Assembly: GCA_017435025.1 (NCBI GenBank)
Contig: JAFSFU010000279.1
Location: forward strand, 1-8,901
Direction of reading: 5' to 3'
Length of the DNA: 8,901 bases
DNA from: Lachnospiraceae bacterium
GTDB lineage: Bacteria > Bacillota_A > Clostridia > Lachnospirales > Lachnospiraceae
Shown: in pieces, positions 1 to 6,688 of the stretch
How positions within the stretch are numbered: position 1 is the stretch's first letter
How the letters are laid out: each line of letters starts with the position of its first letter
Position numbers and translations under genes: made by a program
The notes under the pieces: generated by a model
Told to the model about the DNA's origin: nothing
What the model saw: the letters and a program-made list of their open reading frames with translations, nothing else
The model's database searches: none

Positions 1-62
1 CCACCTACCTTATAGGTGATACCGTTGTAAATAAATTTTTCTTCTTGTGTGTTTAGTATCAT
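1..62 (-). CDS. Unknown protein, N-terminal fragment (runs off the window)
   Basis: The minus strand opens an ATG at 62-60 and stays open for 20 codons to the window edge, beginning MILNTQEEKF and continuing IYNGITYKVG. An AAAGGAA ribosome binding site lies about 6 nt before the ATG, and the gene starts 22 nt after the YopX stop codon, as expected of a further gene in the same operon. The visible residues are too few to assign a family. The start is judged real from the binding site, the spacing and the open frame only. Confidence 0.6.
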   Translation of the reverse strand, partial: MILNTQEEKFIYNGITYKVG

Positions 63-84
63 ATTGTATTCCTTTCGATTGTTA

Positions 85-486
85 TTATTTTAGTAGATCT
101 GGATTGTCGTGGATATTGCCGATAACTACAGCGCCTTTTTCTACAAGATCACGCAGGAACAGCGGTGCAGAAGAATCAGTAGGAGTCCTGAGTACAGCGT
201 AGAAACCACCGTCATGCCATTCAACCACATAGATACAGTGATCGAGCATCATGATATCGTCTTCAAAGATTTTTATACTATCTTTATCTTCAAATCCGGT
301 GTATTGACCAACTGTGTCTGAATAGACCGTCCGTTTCTCAATGGGATCATAGGTATAGAGAACAGAGTAGCATCCGCTTCCCTGAAAGATTCCTCCATAT
401 ACCCAATTACCATCAATAGGTTCCCTTTTCAAATTGACTTTCTGCCCTTTTTTGCGTGTCTGTCCTCTGAATAATAATTCATGCAT
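85..486 (-). CDS. YopX family protein
   Basis: 133 residues, the usual YopX length. The family signature is clear: an N-terminal LFRGQ and GNWVYGG (residues 5-9 and 26-32), then VYSDTVGQYTGF (54-65), KIFEDDI (72-78), a VVEW strand (87-90) and the closing VIGNIHDNPDLL block (121-132). YopX proteins are small soluble proteins of phages, prophages and conjugative elements of Bacillota. Their biochemical role is not established, so no function is claimed. The ATG at 486 has an AGGAGA binding site about 10 nt upstream and begins 4 nt after the stop of the 81-residue gene, so the two are probably co-translated. Its presence supports mobile-element context. Confidence 0.93.
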   Translation of the reverse strand: MHELLFRGQTRKKGQKVNLKREPIDGNWVYGGIFQGSGCYSVLYTYDPIEKRTVYSDTVGQYTGFEDKDSIKIFEDDIMMLDHCIYVVEWHDGGFYAVLRTPTDSSAPLFLRDLVEKGAVVIGNIHDNPDLLK

Positions 487-489
487 TTC

Positions 490-735
490 TTAATCGTCTC
501 CTATAGTATCCAGAAGTTTCTTAACTGCTTTGCTTTTACATTCCCTGCTAGCCCGTGCTACAATTTTATCGACAATTTCTGCCTTATCTTTGTAAATAAT
601 TTCTCTGATACATTCTGCAATGACACGTTGCATTAATCTTCTGTCAGAGGAATAATCTGCATAGAGCTTGTTTGCAACGACGCACTTTACAGTTTCTTTT
701 AATTCTTCCTCAGGTATTTCTACTATTATCTGCAT
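490..735 (-). CDS. Small helical protein of unknown function
   Basis: 81 residues. It starts with a short beta-like stretch and an acidic turn (MQIIVEIPEEELKE) and continues as charged, probably helical sequence rich in Lys, Glu, Arg and Ala. It has no signal peptide, membrane segment or cysteine cluster. I do not recognise a named domain; small proteins of this style are frequent in Clostridial phage and conjugative-element operons. The ATG at 735 is preceded by AAGGAAA at suitable spacing, and that site lies just after the stop of the 110-residue gene (755-753). The C-terminus ends 4 nt before the YopX start. Coding is supported by this spacing and the ribosome binding site, not by homology. 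Confidence 0.75.
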   Translation of the reverse strand: MQIIVEIPEEELKETVKCVVANKLYADYSSDRRLMQRVIAECIREIIYKDKAEIVDKIVARASRECKSKAVKKLLDTIGDD

Positions 736-752
736 TTTTGTTTCCTTTCCTT

Positions 753-1085
753 TTAATCAAATGGTATAAGTGAGTCCATCCAGTCATCATCAAAGGGGTA
801 GTTGAATTTTTCTTGCAGCTCCTGAATCAGACGGAGCTTCAGATCATACAAGCTATCGCTTAAACTACCGCAGCTATGTGAGGTATGCCGTAGCAGAAAG
901 CAGCTCTGCTTTAAGGCGATGATCTGATTAAGCAGCTCTACTAATTCTTTGTGGCTTTCGCAAAATTCTCCAACATCCTCTATATGGTCATGTTCCGTAA
1001 GGTATCCGCATGCTGTGAATACCGGGTAGGGGATGTTACGTCCATCAATGCATAAGTTTTGGTTGGGAATATATTTTCTTGTCAT
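753..1085 (-). CDS. Unknown 110-residue protein
   Basis: Soluble, acidic protein without a recognised domain. The N-terminal third is Pro/Tyr-rich (YIPNQNLCIDGRNIPYPVF); the middle and C-terminus look helical (residues about 40-65 and 78-95). It ends in an Asp/Trp-rich tail (FDDDWMD). Its start overlaps the stop of the preceding gene in a 4-nt ATGA arrangement (1085-1082), and a GGAGG binding site lies inside that gene's last codons. This is strong evidence of translational coupling and of the start. Function is unknown. It contains four cysteines, but not in a zinc-ribbon arrangement that I can recognise. Confidence 0.75.
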   Translation of the reverse strand: MTRKYIPNQNLCIDGRNIPYPVFTACGYLTEHDHIEDVGEFCESHKELVELLNQIIALKQSCFLLRHTSHSCGSLSDSLYDLKLRLIQELQEKFNYPFDDDWMDSLIPFD

Positions 1086-1630
1086 GTGTTATCCTCCGTA
1101 TTACAATTTGTATTTTGCAGTTTTTTTGTAAATTCTTCTTTTGGTATCCATTTGTCATCTACCAATACACATCCATTTACCATACTGAATACCATTGGCA
1201 ATGTGTCTGGAGAAACCAGGCATTCCTCTGTTATGAGAATCCCCAGATGCTCCCGGTAAAAAACGTCAGCTTCCCTAGAAATTTCTGCTTGTAATTTGCC
1301 ACAGATAATTTCAAAGTCCACGATATCCTGATACACAAATACTGCCTTTGACAGCTGTTTCATAAGCCCAGATTGTTCAATGATGCGATTGATCCGTTCA
1401 GCACCTTCCTGTATATAATCCTTATGAAAACGGATACCGGATAGTGTGAGTTGTTTTGCATACAGGGAACCATTTGTTTTCAGATCCCGGCAAAGCTTTT
1501 CATAGCCTGCTTTGTATTCTGTTTTCAGAATATCTAAGGGGACCTTTTCTCTATTCACTTTTAATAAATTGAGTTGTTGCAGAAACAGATCTCTGAGAGA
1601 TTGTTCTGGCTGTATCTTATTGGCATGCAT
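1082..1630 (-). CDS. Unknown 182-residue helical protein
   Basis: Mostly helical, soluble sequence with many Lys, Glu, Leu and Gln residues. The C-terminal part (roughly from residue 130) looks more beta-rich and ends with VDDKWIPKEEF followed by a short polar tail. No known domain, signal peptide or membrane helix is evident. The start is placed at ATG 1630 because a GGAGG site (1640-1636) sits 5 nt before it. An in-frame ATG at 1642 would add four residues, but it overlaps that GGAGG and has only the 3' arm of a hairpin upstream, so it is unlikely. The gene follows the 83-residue gene after a 51-nt gap holding the hairpin, and shares an ATGA overlap with the next gene. Confidence 0.75.
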   Translation of the reverse strand: MHANKIQPEQSLRDLFLQQLNLLKVNREKVPLDILKTEYKAGYEKLCRDLKTNGSLYAKQLTLSGIRFHKDYIQEGAERINRIIEQSGLMKQLSKAVFVYQDIVDFEIICGKLQAEISREADVFYREHLGILITEECLVSPDTLPMVFSMVNGCVLVDDKWIPKEEFTKKLQNTNCNTEDNT

Positions 1631-1635
1631 ACCAT

Positions 1636-1640
1636 CCTCC
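1636..1640 (-). promoter_or_regulatory. Ribosome binding site that decides the start of the 182-residue gene
   Basis: GGAGG on the minus strand, 5 nt before ATG 1630. It overlaps the alternative in-frame ATG at 1642-1640, which argues for the shorter protein. The stem-loop at 1647-1670 ends 6 nt upstream of it, so folding or protein binding there could affect access to the site; that last point is inference. Confidence 0.65.
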
Positions 1641-1646
1641 ATATAG

Positions 1647-1670
1647 AGAGGGACTGCAAAGAGTCCCTCT
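1647..1670 (-). other. Perfect 9-bp stem-loop in the gap between two operon genes
   Basis: On the minus strand AGAGGGACT pairs exactly with AGTCCCTCT around a 6-nt loop (CUUUGC in RNA). It starts 11 nt after the stop of the 83-residue gene. The 3' arm runs into CTATAT and then the GGAGG of the next gene, with no U-run on either strand, so it is not a normal intrinsic terminator. A leader or processing hairpin, or a protein-binding operator, are alternatives. The pairing is seen; the role is inferred. Confidence 0.55.
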
Positions 1671-1681
1671 GAACAATTGTA

Positions 1682-1933
1682 TTATGCTGTATTTGAGCCG
1701 GATATGGCGTTTTGAATATACGACAAGGTATAGATTGTATTTTTGGTTTCAAAACGGACATGATCCGGAGCTGCTTCCAGTATAGCTTCCACAACGGTAG
1801 TTCGAATTAAGTTACCGTGATGCAGATAAACTGCAGGTGCCCCTGGAACTAAGATATTTGTAAGTGTACCGGTTACTTGAATGTTCTTCTTTGTAGTCGG
1901 ATGTTTCATTTGACTGTGTACAATAGATAACAT
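1682..1933 (-). CDS. Unknown 83-residue beta-rich protein
   Basis: Small, soluble and probably beta-strand-rich, with a segment LHHGNLIRTTVVEAI (residues 37-51) followed by VRFETKNTIYTLSY (59-72), which looks like a compact strand-turn-strand unit. I remember similar short proteins from Clostridial mobile elements but know of no assigned function. The start at ATG 1933 follows the upstream stop TGA (1937-1935) by 1 nt. A GGAGG site inside the last codons of the upstream gene lies 9 nt before it, so coupling is very likely. A second in-frame Met at residue 9 lacks such a site. Confidence 0.75.
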   Translation of the reverse strand: MLSIVHSQMKHPTTKKNIQVTGTLTNILVPGAPAVYLHHGNLIRTTVVEAILEAAPDHVRFETKNTIYTLSYIQNAISGSNTA

Positions 1934-1934
1934 A

Positions 1935-2387
1935 TCATGCCACCTCCGCGAGTTTATTTAGTGCAAATACACTGATGCGATCTGTATAGTCTAAGACAAG
2001 GCCGTTGGCAAAGTACAGATGCATTTTCTTGAGTGTCAGTGGTAACGGAATTTTTTTGTCACGTATGTAGGCTTCCGTGTAAACCTCAGTTACATAAGCA
2101 GAAGACCGGTGCATACGAAAGAATTCGTAGGAAAAGTCTTCTGGAGAAATTCCCAGCTTTTTATATTCCGACAGAAAAGCATTCGGATTCAATTCTGTCA
2201 AAATGACATAGAATCTACCACCTGAAGATGATACCGTATCATAAGCGGTGCGTGTTTCTTTGAAATCCAGTGGAAGGTCTTCTGATAGAAGGAGAGTAAC
2301 CGTCCCAACAGACAAGGTTATATGCTGCACTTTTTCTATAGGAACAAGACTCTCATACAATAAGGTAATACCAAGCAATTCATTCAT
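1935..2387 (-). CDS. Unknown 150-residue protein
   Basis: Soluble protein of mixed strand and helix. Residues about 18-35 are beta-like (VQHITLSVGTVTLLL), followed by a Ser/Gly turn, a hydrophobic strand (FYVILTEL, about 59-66), and a Tyr/Phe-rich region with FSYEFFRMHRSSAYVTEVY (84-102). The C-terminus has LHLYF-like strands and an acidic DYTDR. No signal peptide, transmembrane helix or recognised catalytic motif is present. The start ATG 2387 has AAGGAGG about 11 nt upstream, directly behind the stop of the DUF5688 gene, and its own end carries the ribosome binding site of the next gene. It is clearly part of the operon; function is unknown. Confidence 0.75.
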   Translation of the reverse strand: MNELLGITLLYESLVPIEKVQHITLSVGTVTLLLSEDLPLDFKETRTAYDTVSSSGGRFYVILTELNPNAFLSEYKKLGISPEDFSYEFFRMHRSSAYVTEVYTEAYIRDKKIPLPLTLKKMHLYFANGLVLDYTDRISVFALNKLAEVA

Positions 2388-2403
2388 AAAGTAATAAACC
2401 TCC

Positions 2404-3309
2404 TTACATTAATGGAATTTCAGTGATCTTTTTTGAAAGCCTGTCATAGAACAAAATCTGTTCCGACAGAGTTGTGGATGCATCCACAGGAGGAATTTTT
2501 TTATTGATTTCGTTTATCACACGATCCGGTATCTTTTCCTGAAGTGCAATCACAACAAACGCATCCTGTGTATAAGGTAAAAAGTATAGGTTGGATTGCA
2601 TCTGCTCTGCAATATTCTGCAATAGCATATAATTCAAAATGGCGGTTCCTCCATACATGTATTTCTCGCAGGTGAGTATAAAGACACGGCGGGGAAATGT
2701 ATCCTCCAGAAATCTCATGCATGAGCTTTTCATCATGTACGCAACATCTGTTGGGTCAAAATCCGAGAAATGCTCTTTAAGATGCATTGCCGGGGAAACA
2801 AGTTTGGAAGGATGCTTCTCAAAGGTTCGTTTCAATGCGGGCCAGTATAGATCGGTCATTTTATATCCGGATGCACTTAATGTAGCATCATTGACCAGCA
2901 TATGCACGATGGTTCCATCTGATAATACAACCGGTTTTGACAGAACAATTGCCATATCAAAAAATGGAATATGTGGTATGCTTTTTAACAAATCCTTATG
3001 ATAGTCCTTGTTGATCAGACCACATACCAACTTGTCTTCGCATAACTCAGCAGGCAGGTTGTTACATGTATAATAGGAGTCAAGCAAAATGGTTACCAGG
3101 TCCGATAGGGATTTCTTACCGCTTTGCATCGTCATGAACAAGGGTAGAGTTTCGATCGGCTGGGGTTTTTCTTGATTGATTCCGATATATAACGTATCTT
3201 CCGTCTGAAAGCGTATATTTATTGGAAGAATGACACTTTCGATACCTAGTTTTGACATACGATTATTTATTTCTGCAAGTAATCTTTCTTTAAATTGATT
3301 GTAATTCAT
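2404..3309 (-). CDS. DUF5688 family protein
   Basis: 301 residues. The layout matches my memory of DUF5688 proteins of Lachnospiraceae and relatives: an N-terminal helix MNYNQFKERLLAEI; a middle with IPHIPFFDMAIVLSKPV (111-127) preceding a substrate-like strand pair; and a C-terminal half with YGGTAILNYMLLQNIAE (219-235), NLYFLPYTQDAFVVI (240-254) and LSEQILFYDR (281-290). These match the family's recurrent GAA-x-L and LYILPSS-type blocks. The family is intracellular and uncharacterised, often multi-copy, and common in accessory regions. No catalytic triad or metal site is obvious. ATG 3309 is preceded by AGGAGGT at 9 nt, inside the end of the SpoVT-like gene, whose stop lies 2 nt upstream. 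Confidence 0.8.
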   Translation of the reverse strand: MNYNQFKERLLAEINNRMSKLGIESVILPINIRFQTEDTLYIGINQEKPQPIETLPLFMTMQSGKKSLSDLVTILLDSYYTCNNLPAELCEDKLVCGLINKDYHKDLLKSIPHIPFFDMAIVLSKPVVLSDGTIVHMLVNDATLSASGYKMTDLYWPALKRTFEKHPSKLVSPAMHLKEHFSDFDPTDVAYMMKSSCMRFLEDTFPRRVFILTCEKYMYGGTAILNYMLLQNIAEQMQSNLYFLPYTQDAFVVIALQEKIPDRVINEINKKIPPVDASTTLSEQILFYDRLSKKITEIPLM

Positions 3310-3311
3310 GA

Positions 3312-3845
3312 TTAAGCTACCTCCTGTATTGCCTGTGATAATAAATCTGCAAGAAATTTTGCATAACCTGTTTCCAGTTCTGTCAGGTTTCTGTAATGCA
3401 AAAGGATTACTGCACCTGCCGGTTCTGCCCCATATGTTACCGGATATAAACTGTCGATCTGATAGTTACCATCACGGAGTAGATTTAAGGGATCATCCTT
3501 TTGGATGCTGTATTGCTTTCCAGAGTGGATAAGTGAAATAACATCCTCGGATAGTCTTGCAGTGTTGGCAAGTGATACGCCACGGACTTCAAGAATACTA
3601 TCTGTATTACAGATGATGATAGGTGCACTACAGTTTTGAGCAAATGCACGAAGATACTGCTTGCATAAGGATTGTATCGTTTTTAGTGGATGGTATTTGT
3701 GGATATGAATCTGATTGTCACAAAGAATGATCTCTAAAGGATCATTTTCATTTATGTGCATGGCGCGGCGATATTCTTTTGGAAGTACGATACGTCCAAG
3801 ATCGTCTACACGTCTGAGTACACCGGTTACTTGATTGTTTTTCAT
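3312..3845 (-). CDS. SpoVT-like AbrB family transcriptional regulator
   Basis: 177 residues, against 178 for Bacillus SpoVT. The N-terminal swapped-hairpin AbrB DNA-binding domain (about 5-52) carries TGVLRRVDDLGRIVLPKEYR, close to the TGIVRRIDDLGRVVIPKEIR of SpoVT, then DPLEI and a KYHPL hinge. The rest (about 58-177) aligns with the GAF-like sensor half of SpoVT, including PIIICNTDSILEVRG and AGAVILLH. AbrB/SpoVT proteins are dimeric or tetrameric and act as late-sporulation or transition-state regulators. On a mobile element it more likely controls element genes in response to host state (inference). An AAAGGAG site lies 6 nt before ATG 3845, and a palindrome lies immediately upstream, a plausible target. 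No symbol is given because orthology to chromosomal spoVT is not shown. Confidence 0.9.
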   Translation of the reverse strand: MKNNQVTGVLRRVDDLGRIVLPKEYRRAMHINENDPLEIILCDNQIHIHKYHPLKTIQSLCKQYLRAFAQNCSAPIIICNTDSILEVRGVSLANTARLSEDVISLIHSGKQYSIQKDDPLNLLRDGNYQIDSLYPVTYGAEPAGAVILLHYRNLTELETGYAKFLADLLSQAIQEVA

Positions 3846-3862
3846 ATAGGACTCCTTTCAAA

Positions 3863-3891
3863 AAGGGAATACCATGATATGATATTCCCTT
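3863..3891 (-). terminator. Hairpin with short U-run upstream of the SpoVT-like gene; weak terminator or operator
   Basis: On the minus strand AAGGGAATA pairs perfectly with TATTCCCTT (9 bp, 11-nt loop). It is followed by three more T residues, giving five consecutive T including the stem end. It lies 28 nt after the stop of the 218-residue gene and abuts the AAAGGAG of the SpoVT-like gene. Only three of nine pairs are G-C, so termination would be partial. It could equally be an attenuator, or an operator for the regulator encoded just downstream. Confidence 0.45.
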
Positions 3892-3919
3892 CATAAACTG
3901 TACTATTTTTCATTGATCA

Positions 3920-4576
3920 TCAGGCTGCATTATATTGATTGTTATTTTGACGGTTGGCAAGAGCAGATCTTCCTTGTTGTATAACAGAAGGACCCACAAC
4001 CTTTTCCCAGGCATCAATATAAGAAGAAACGCGGCTTAAAAGCTGGAACAACTCCAGGTCGCTTAAACTGGCATTTACCATATGCTTTTGCACATAAGAA
4101 CCACTCTTCATATAGGTACCGCCGTTTGCATTTGTCAGCGGTATGCCTTTTCCGTTCTCAACTTCGATATACCAGGGAAGTTTTCTTACATTTCCTTTGC
4201 TGTCCTTTTCTGCTCGGACAATCCGTATCTTTGTTACGGAAGAGTAACCTTTTTCATCTTTCGCTCCAAAGATTTTCTCCTGCTGGAAGGTATAATTCTG
4301 AAATCCCGCAGTAATGCGTGACAGGATGAACTTCGCCTCTTCAGGAGAGATATTTACATTGACGATTTTAGAATTGGATCCGGTTCCATTGGAGTAATCG
4401 ATCATCTGGATGCCGATAAGAGAATGCCGCTTTTTGCCATCCGGACCTATTTCACCATCAGCATGGATGTGGGCATAAGAGGGAATAGAGGCAGCTTTCA
4501 GCTTATCCTGAAACTCTAAGAGTACCTTGTTGTTTTTGTAGACAGAAATCTGTCTTGAAATATATTCATCGTTCAT
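3920..4576 (-). CDS. Unknown 218-residue protein adjacent to the MoxR/VWA module
   Basis: I do not recognise this protein. It looks soluble and alpha/beta. A helical start (IYISRQISVYKNN-type, residues 5-30) is followed by a strand-rich core with HIHADGEIGPDGKKRHSLIG (36-55), then IVNVNISPEEAKFIL (71-85), KIRIVRAEKDSKGNV (116-130) and the compact PWYIEVENGKG (134-144). Helices follow (170-192), and a flexible Asn/Gln-rich tail from about 200 (NRQNNNQYNAA). The tail and basic strands could suit a nucleic-acid or partner-binding protein, but that is speculation. It begins 27 nt after the VWA gene stop with a modest AAGGGA-type site, so it is probably the fourth gene of the module. Confidence 0.8.
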   Translation of the reverse strand: MNDEYISRQISVYKNNKVLLEFQDKLKAASIPSYAHIHADGEIGPDGKKRHSLIGIQMIDYSNGTGSNSKIVNVNISPEEAKFILSRITAGFQNYTFQQEKIFGAKDEKGYSSVTKIRIVRAEKDSKGNVRKLPWYIEVENGKGIPLTNANGGTYMKSGSYVQKHMVNASLSDLELFQLLSRVSSYIDAWEKVVGPSVIQQGRSALANRQNNNQYNAA

Positions 4577-4603
4577 TTGTTAATCCCTTCTTTCATTATT
4601 ATA

Positions 4604-6688
4604 TTAGGCGACAATCTGTGTTTTAATTTGCTGGATGATCAGCTTCCCAAGATTTACAGGGAGTTTCTCCAGATTCGTAATGTCCAGAAATCCATCCTTA
4701 TAGATTCTTTGGATGTTTGGCTTGTCACTGCCAATAGCTGCAGCAAACAGGTGGATACCTTTTGCAGTGTACTCTTTCTTAATTCCTCGTAGATCTGCTT
4801 CAGCCTCTGTCCCGTAATAGCCGGTACCGGCTGGCTGTCCATCTGATATGAGAATCAAAAGCTTGATTGCCTCCGGCCTGGTCATAAGACGTTCAGCCAC
4901 ATATCGGAGTGCTGCACCATCACGGTTGCATCCTCTGGCACTCATATCCATCAGACGGTATTGATCCTTGTTATCAACGGAATCATATTCCGCATACGCA
5001 TAGAGCTGAACACTATCGTCGTAATCTTCCGTATGCCCGTAGATAGCAATGGGAATATCCAAACCTTTGCAGAAATCATGCAGGATAATGGAAGCGGAGC
5101 GGGCATGTGTGATACGGTCACAACTGCTCATGGAGCCACTTTCATCATTTAAGATAGCAATAGCGATATCGATCCTGTCATTTGGAAGCTTCAGTTTATA
5201 GAAGATTTTCCCGTCATTACGGAAGGCATTTCGAGCATTTAATCGTTTGCCCATAGGCAGGTTATCCAGCTTTCCTCCTTCCTTGTAATCTTTGAGGATT
5301 TGAGAAATTTGTTTCTGCAGACGTTTAGAGATAAGCAGAAGAGGAGGAGCTACTTTCTGATAGGCTTCCATGTAGGAAGTGTCCACGTAAGACATACGGT
5401 TAATATTTACCTGTATCCCTGTATGGGCGTTACCATATCGGATTTTGTCTGATTCCTGTTGAAGTTCTTCGGCAAGTTCCTCTTCATACTGTGCATAGGC
5501 TGTATCTTCCGCGAGCTGTGTCATGATACGCTGCATATCCTGAGCTGCCTGAGATACATATCCGGCGCCTGCATAATCTGTATTTTTGTTGATACCGCCA
5601 CCACCGTCATCCTCAATGTCTTCTGTTTTTTCCAGTGCGATACGTCCGGTTTCATAATCCAGAACCTTTTGAAGTTGCTCCATTTCTTCGGTATCATCAG
5701 AAGGATCATGACGCTTGCACTTTCCCTTTGCTAAAGGCTTACCACCGCTGGAAGGCATCGGGATACCCTGAGCCAATTGACCGTTCATATCAGAAGTGGC
5801 ATTGTTGGTGCCGTTTTTGATGTCTTCCCGGACCTTTTCGATAAAGCTTTTCATGTATGGCCAGACAAACAGCAGCATTTTATTGGCTGCATCAAAACGT
5901 GCCCTGGCATCATCATCATATGCTGCATCGTCTATATAGGAAATGCAATCATAAAGCGTGTTCAGATAAGGTCCTTTATAGCCATGGAGGTTGTTGATAT
6001 CTCCGGTTTTCGCATACTGGATCAACAAATTGATAATGATGAATACTTCATGATGCTGCTTGTCGATCTGTTCCGATACACTTTCCATATCCTCGGCAAA
6101 GCGAAGATTGTTTAGTAGAATGCCGGTTTTGACATTTCCCGGAAAGGCATCACACATGCGGCCTTCAATATACATATCCTCCATGATATTCACAAGAGAA
6201 TGGGTAATGTGGCTGATAGCAGTAATGACAGCTTTATCATCATCATCAAAATACTGTAGGATTTCCAAAAGACTATTTTCCTGTTTTGGAGAGAGGTCTT
6301 CCGGTACCTGTGGATAAAAACGTCCGCTGGTCAATGTCTGGGCATAGGTTGCAAGCATGGTGAAATCTGAGTACAGCATATGTCCACACTCATGACCTAC
6401 AATACCTATGAGACTGTCCGTTTTCAGGCTTCTGGTGGGAAAGCTTTGTGTCAGATAATTGCCGGCATTCACATGAATGAGGCGGTTATCTGTGTGAGCA
6501 ATATCCGCATGATCAGAAGTGTCCCAAAAGGTAACCACTTTACATGCTCGGCGATAACGTCTGGTGATTCCTTCAGCGATATCTGTTAAATAAGCTGCAA
6601 ATTGGCTGGATGAAAATATCTGTTCATCGGTCATTTTACTTTTTAATTCATGAATCCGGCGTTTGATCGCCAGATGAGAGGTTCTCAT
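4604..6688 (-). CDS. VWA-domain protein with N-terminal HEXXH metallopeptidase-like domain
   Basis: 694 residues from ATG 6688. An N-terminal domain (about 1-290) has HECGH (99-103) in the context IGIVGHECGHMLYSDF, the zincin HEXXH signature. NIMEDMYIE (167-175) probably supplies the third metal ligand, as in CobT-type and DUF2201-type VWA proteins. An acidic, Gly-rich linker (about 324-408) precedes a coiled, Glu/Gln-rich stretch and a C-terminal VWA domain (about 502-694). The VWA MIDAS is intact: DESGS (515-519), CNRDGA (587-592) and the ISDGQP aspartate near 616. VWA/MoxR pairs remodel or metallate client proteins in the cytosol; whether this one is a working protease is unknown. A GTG at 6700 would add four residues, but its AAAGGA lies only 1 nt away, while ATG 6688 has it 13 nt away; neither spacing is ideal. 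Confidence 0.9.
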   Translation of the reverse strand: MRTSHLAIKRRIHELKSKMTDEQIFSSSQFAAYLTDIAEGITRRYRRACKVVTFWDTSDHADIAHTDNRLIHVNAGNYLTQSFPTRSLKTDSLIGIVGHECGHMLYSDFTMLATYAQTLTSGRFYPQVPEDLSPKQENSLLEILQYFDDDDKAVITAISHITHSLVNIMEDMYIEGRMCDAFPGNVKTGILLNNLRFAEDMESVSEQIDKQHHEVFIIINLLIQYAKTGDINNLHGYKGPYLNTLYDCISYIDDAAYDDDARARFDAANKMLLFVWPYMKSFIEKVREDIKNGTNNATSDMNGQLAQGIPMPSSGGKPLAKGKCKRHDPSDDTEEMEQLQKVLDYETGRIALEKTEDIEDDGGGGINKNTDYAGAGYVSQAAQDMQRIMTQLAEDTAYAQYEEELAEELQQESDKIRYGNAHTGIQVNINRMSYVDTSYMEAYQKVAPPLLLISKRLQKQISQILKDYKEGGKLDNLPMGKRLNARNAFRNDGKIFYKLKLPNDRIDIAIAILNDESGSMSSCDRITHARSASIILHDFCKGLDIPIAIYGHTEDYDDSVQLYAYAEYDSVDNKDQYRLMDMSARGCNRDGAALRYVAERLMTRPEAIKLLILISDGQPAGTGYYGTEAEADLRGIKKEYTAKGIHLFAAAIGSDKPNIQRIYKDGFLDITNLEKLPVNLGKLIIQQIKTQIVA

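Noticed and set aside
109..321. Plus-strand open frame of 70 codons
   Set aside because: It lies wholly opposite the YopX gene, has no ribosome binding site, and its sequence resembles no protein; YopX motifs on the minus strand settle the frame.
1631..1642. Upstream start (ATG 1642) for the 182-residue gene
   Set aside because: The ATG overlaps the GGAGG that serves ATG 1630 and is preceded only by the hairpin arm.
1561..1794. Minus-strand open frame of 77 codons overlapping two genes
   Set aside because: Spans the end of the 83-residue gene, the hairpin and the start of the 182-residue gene; no ribosome binding site and unlikely composition.
2639..3001. Plus-strand open frame of 120 codons
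   Set aside because: Antisense to the DUF5688-family gene, whose conserved blocks cover this stretch; no binding site.
3846..3919. Possible promoter upstream of the SpoVT-like gene
   Set aside because: TATCAT-like hexamers occur within the palindrome, but no convincing -35 box at the right distance was seen.
5777..6115. Plus-strand open frame of 112 codons
   Set aside because: Antisense shadow within the metallopeptidase/VWA gene; cysteine/isoleucine-rich composition typical of antisense frames.
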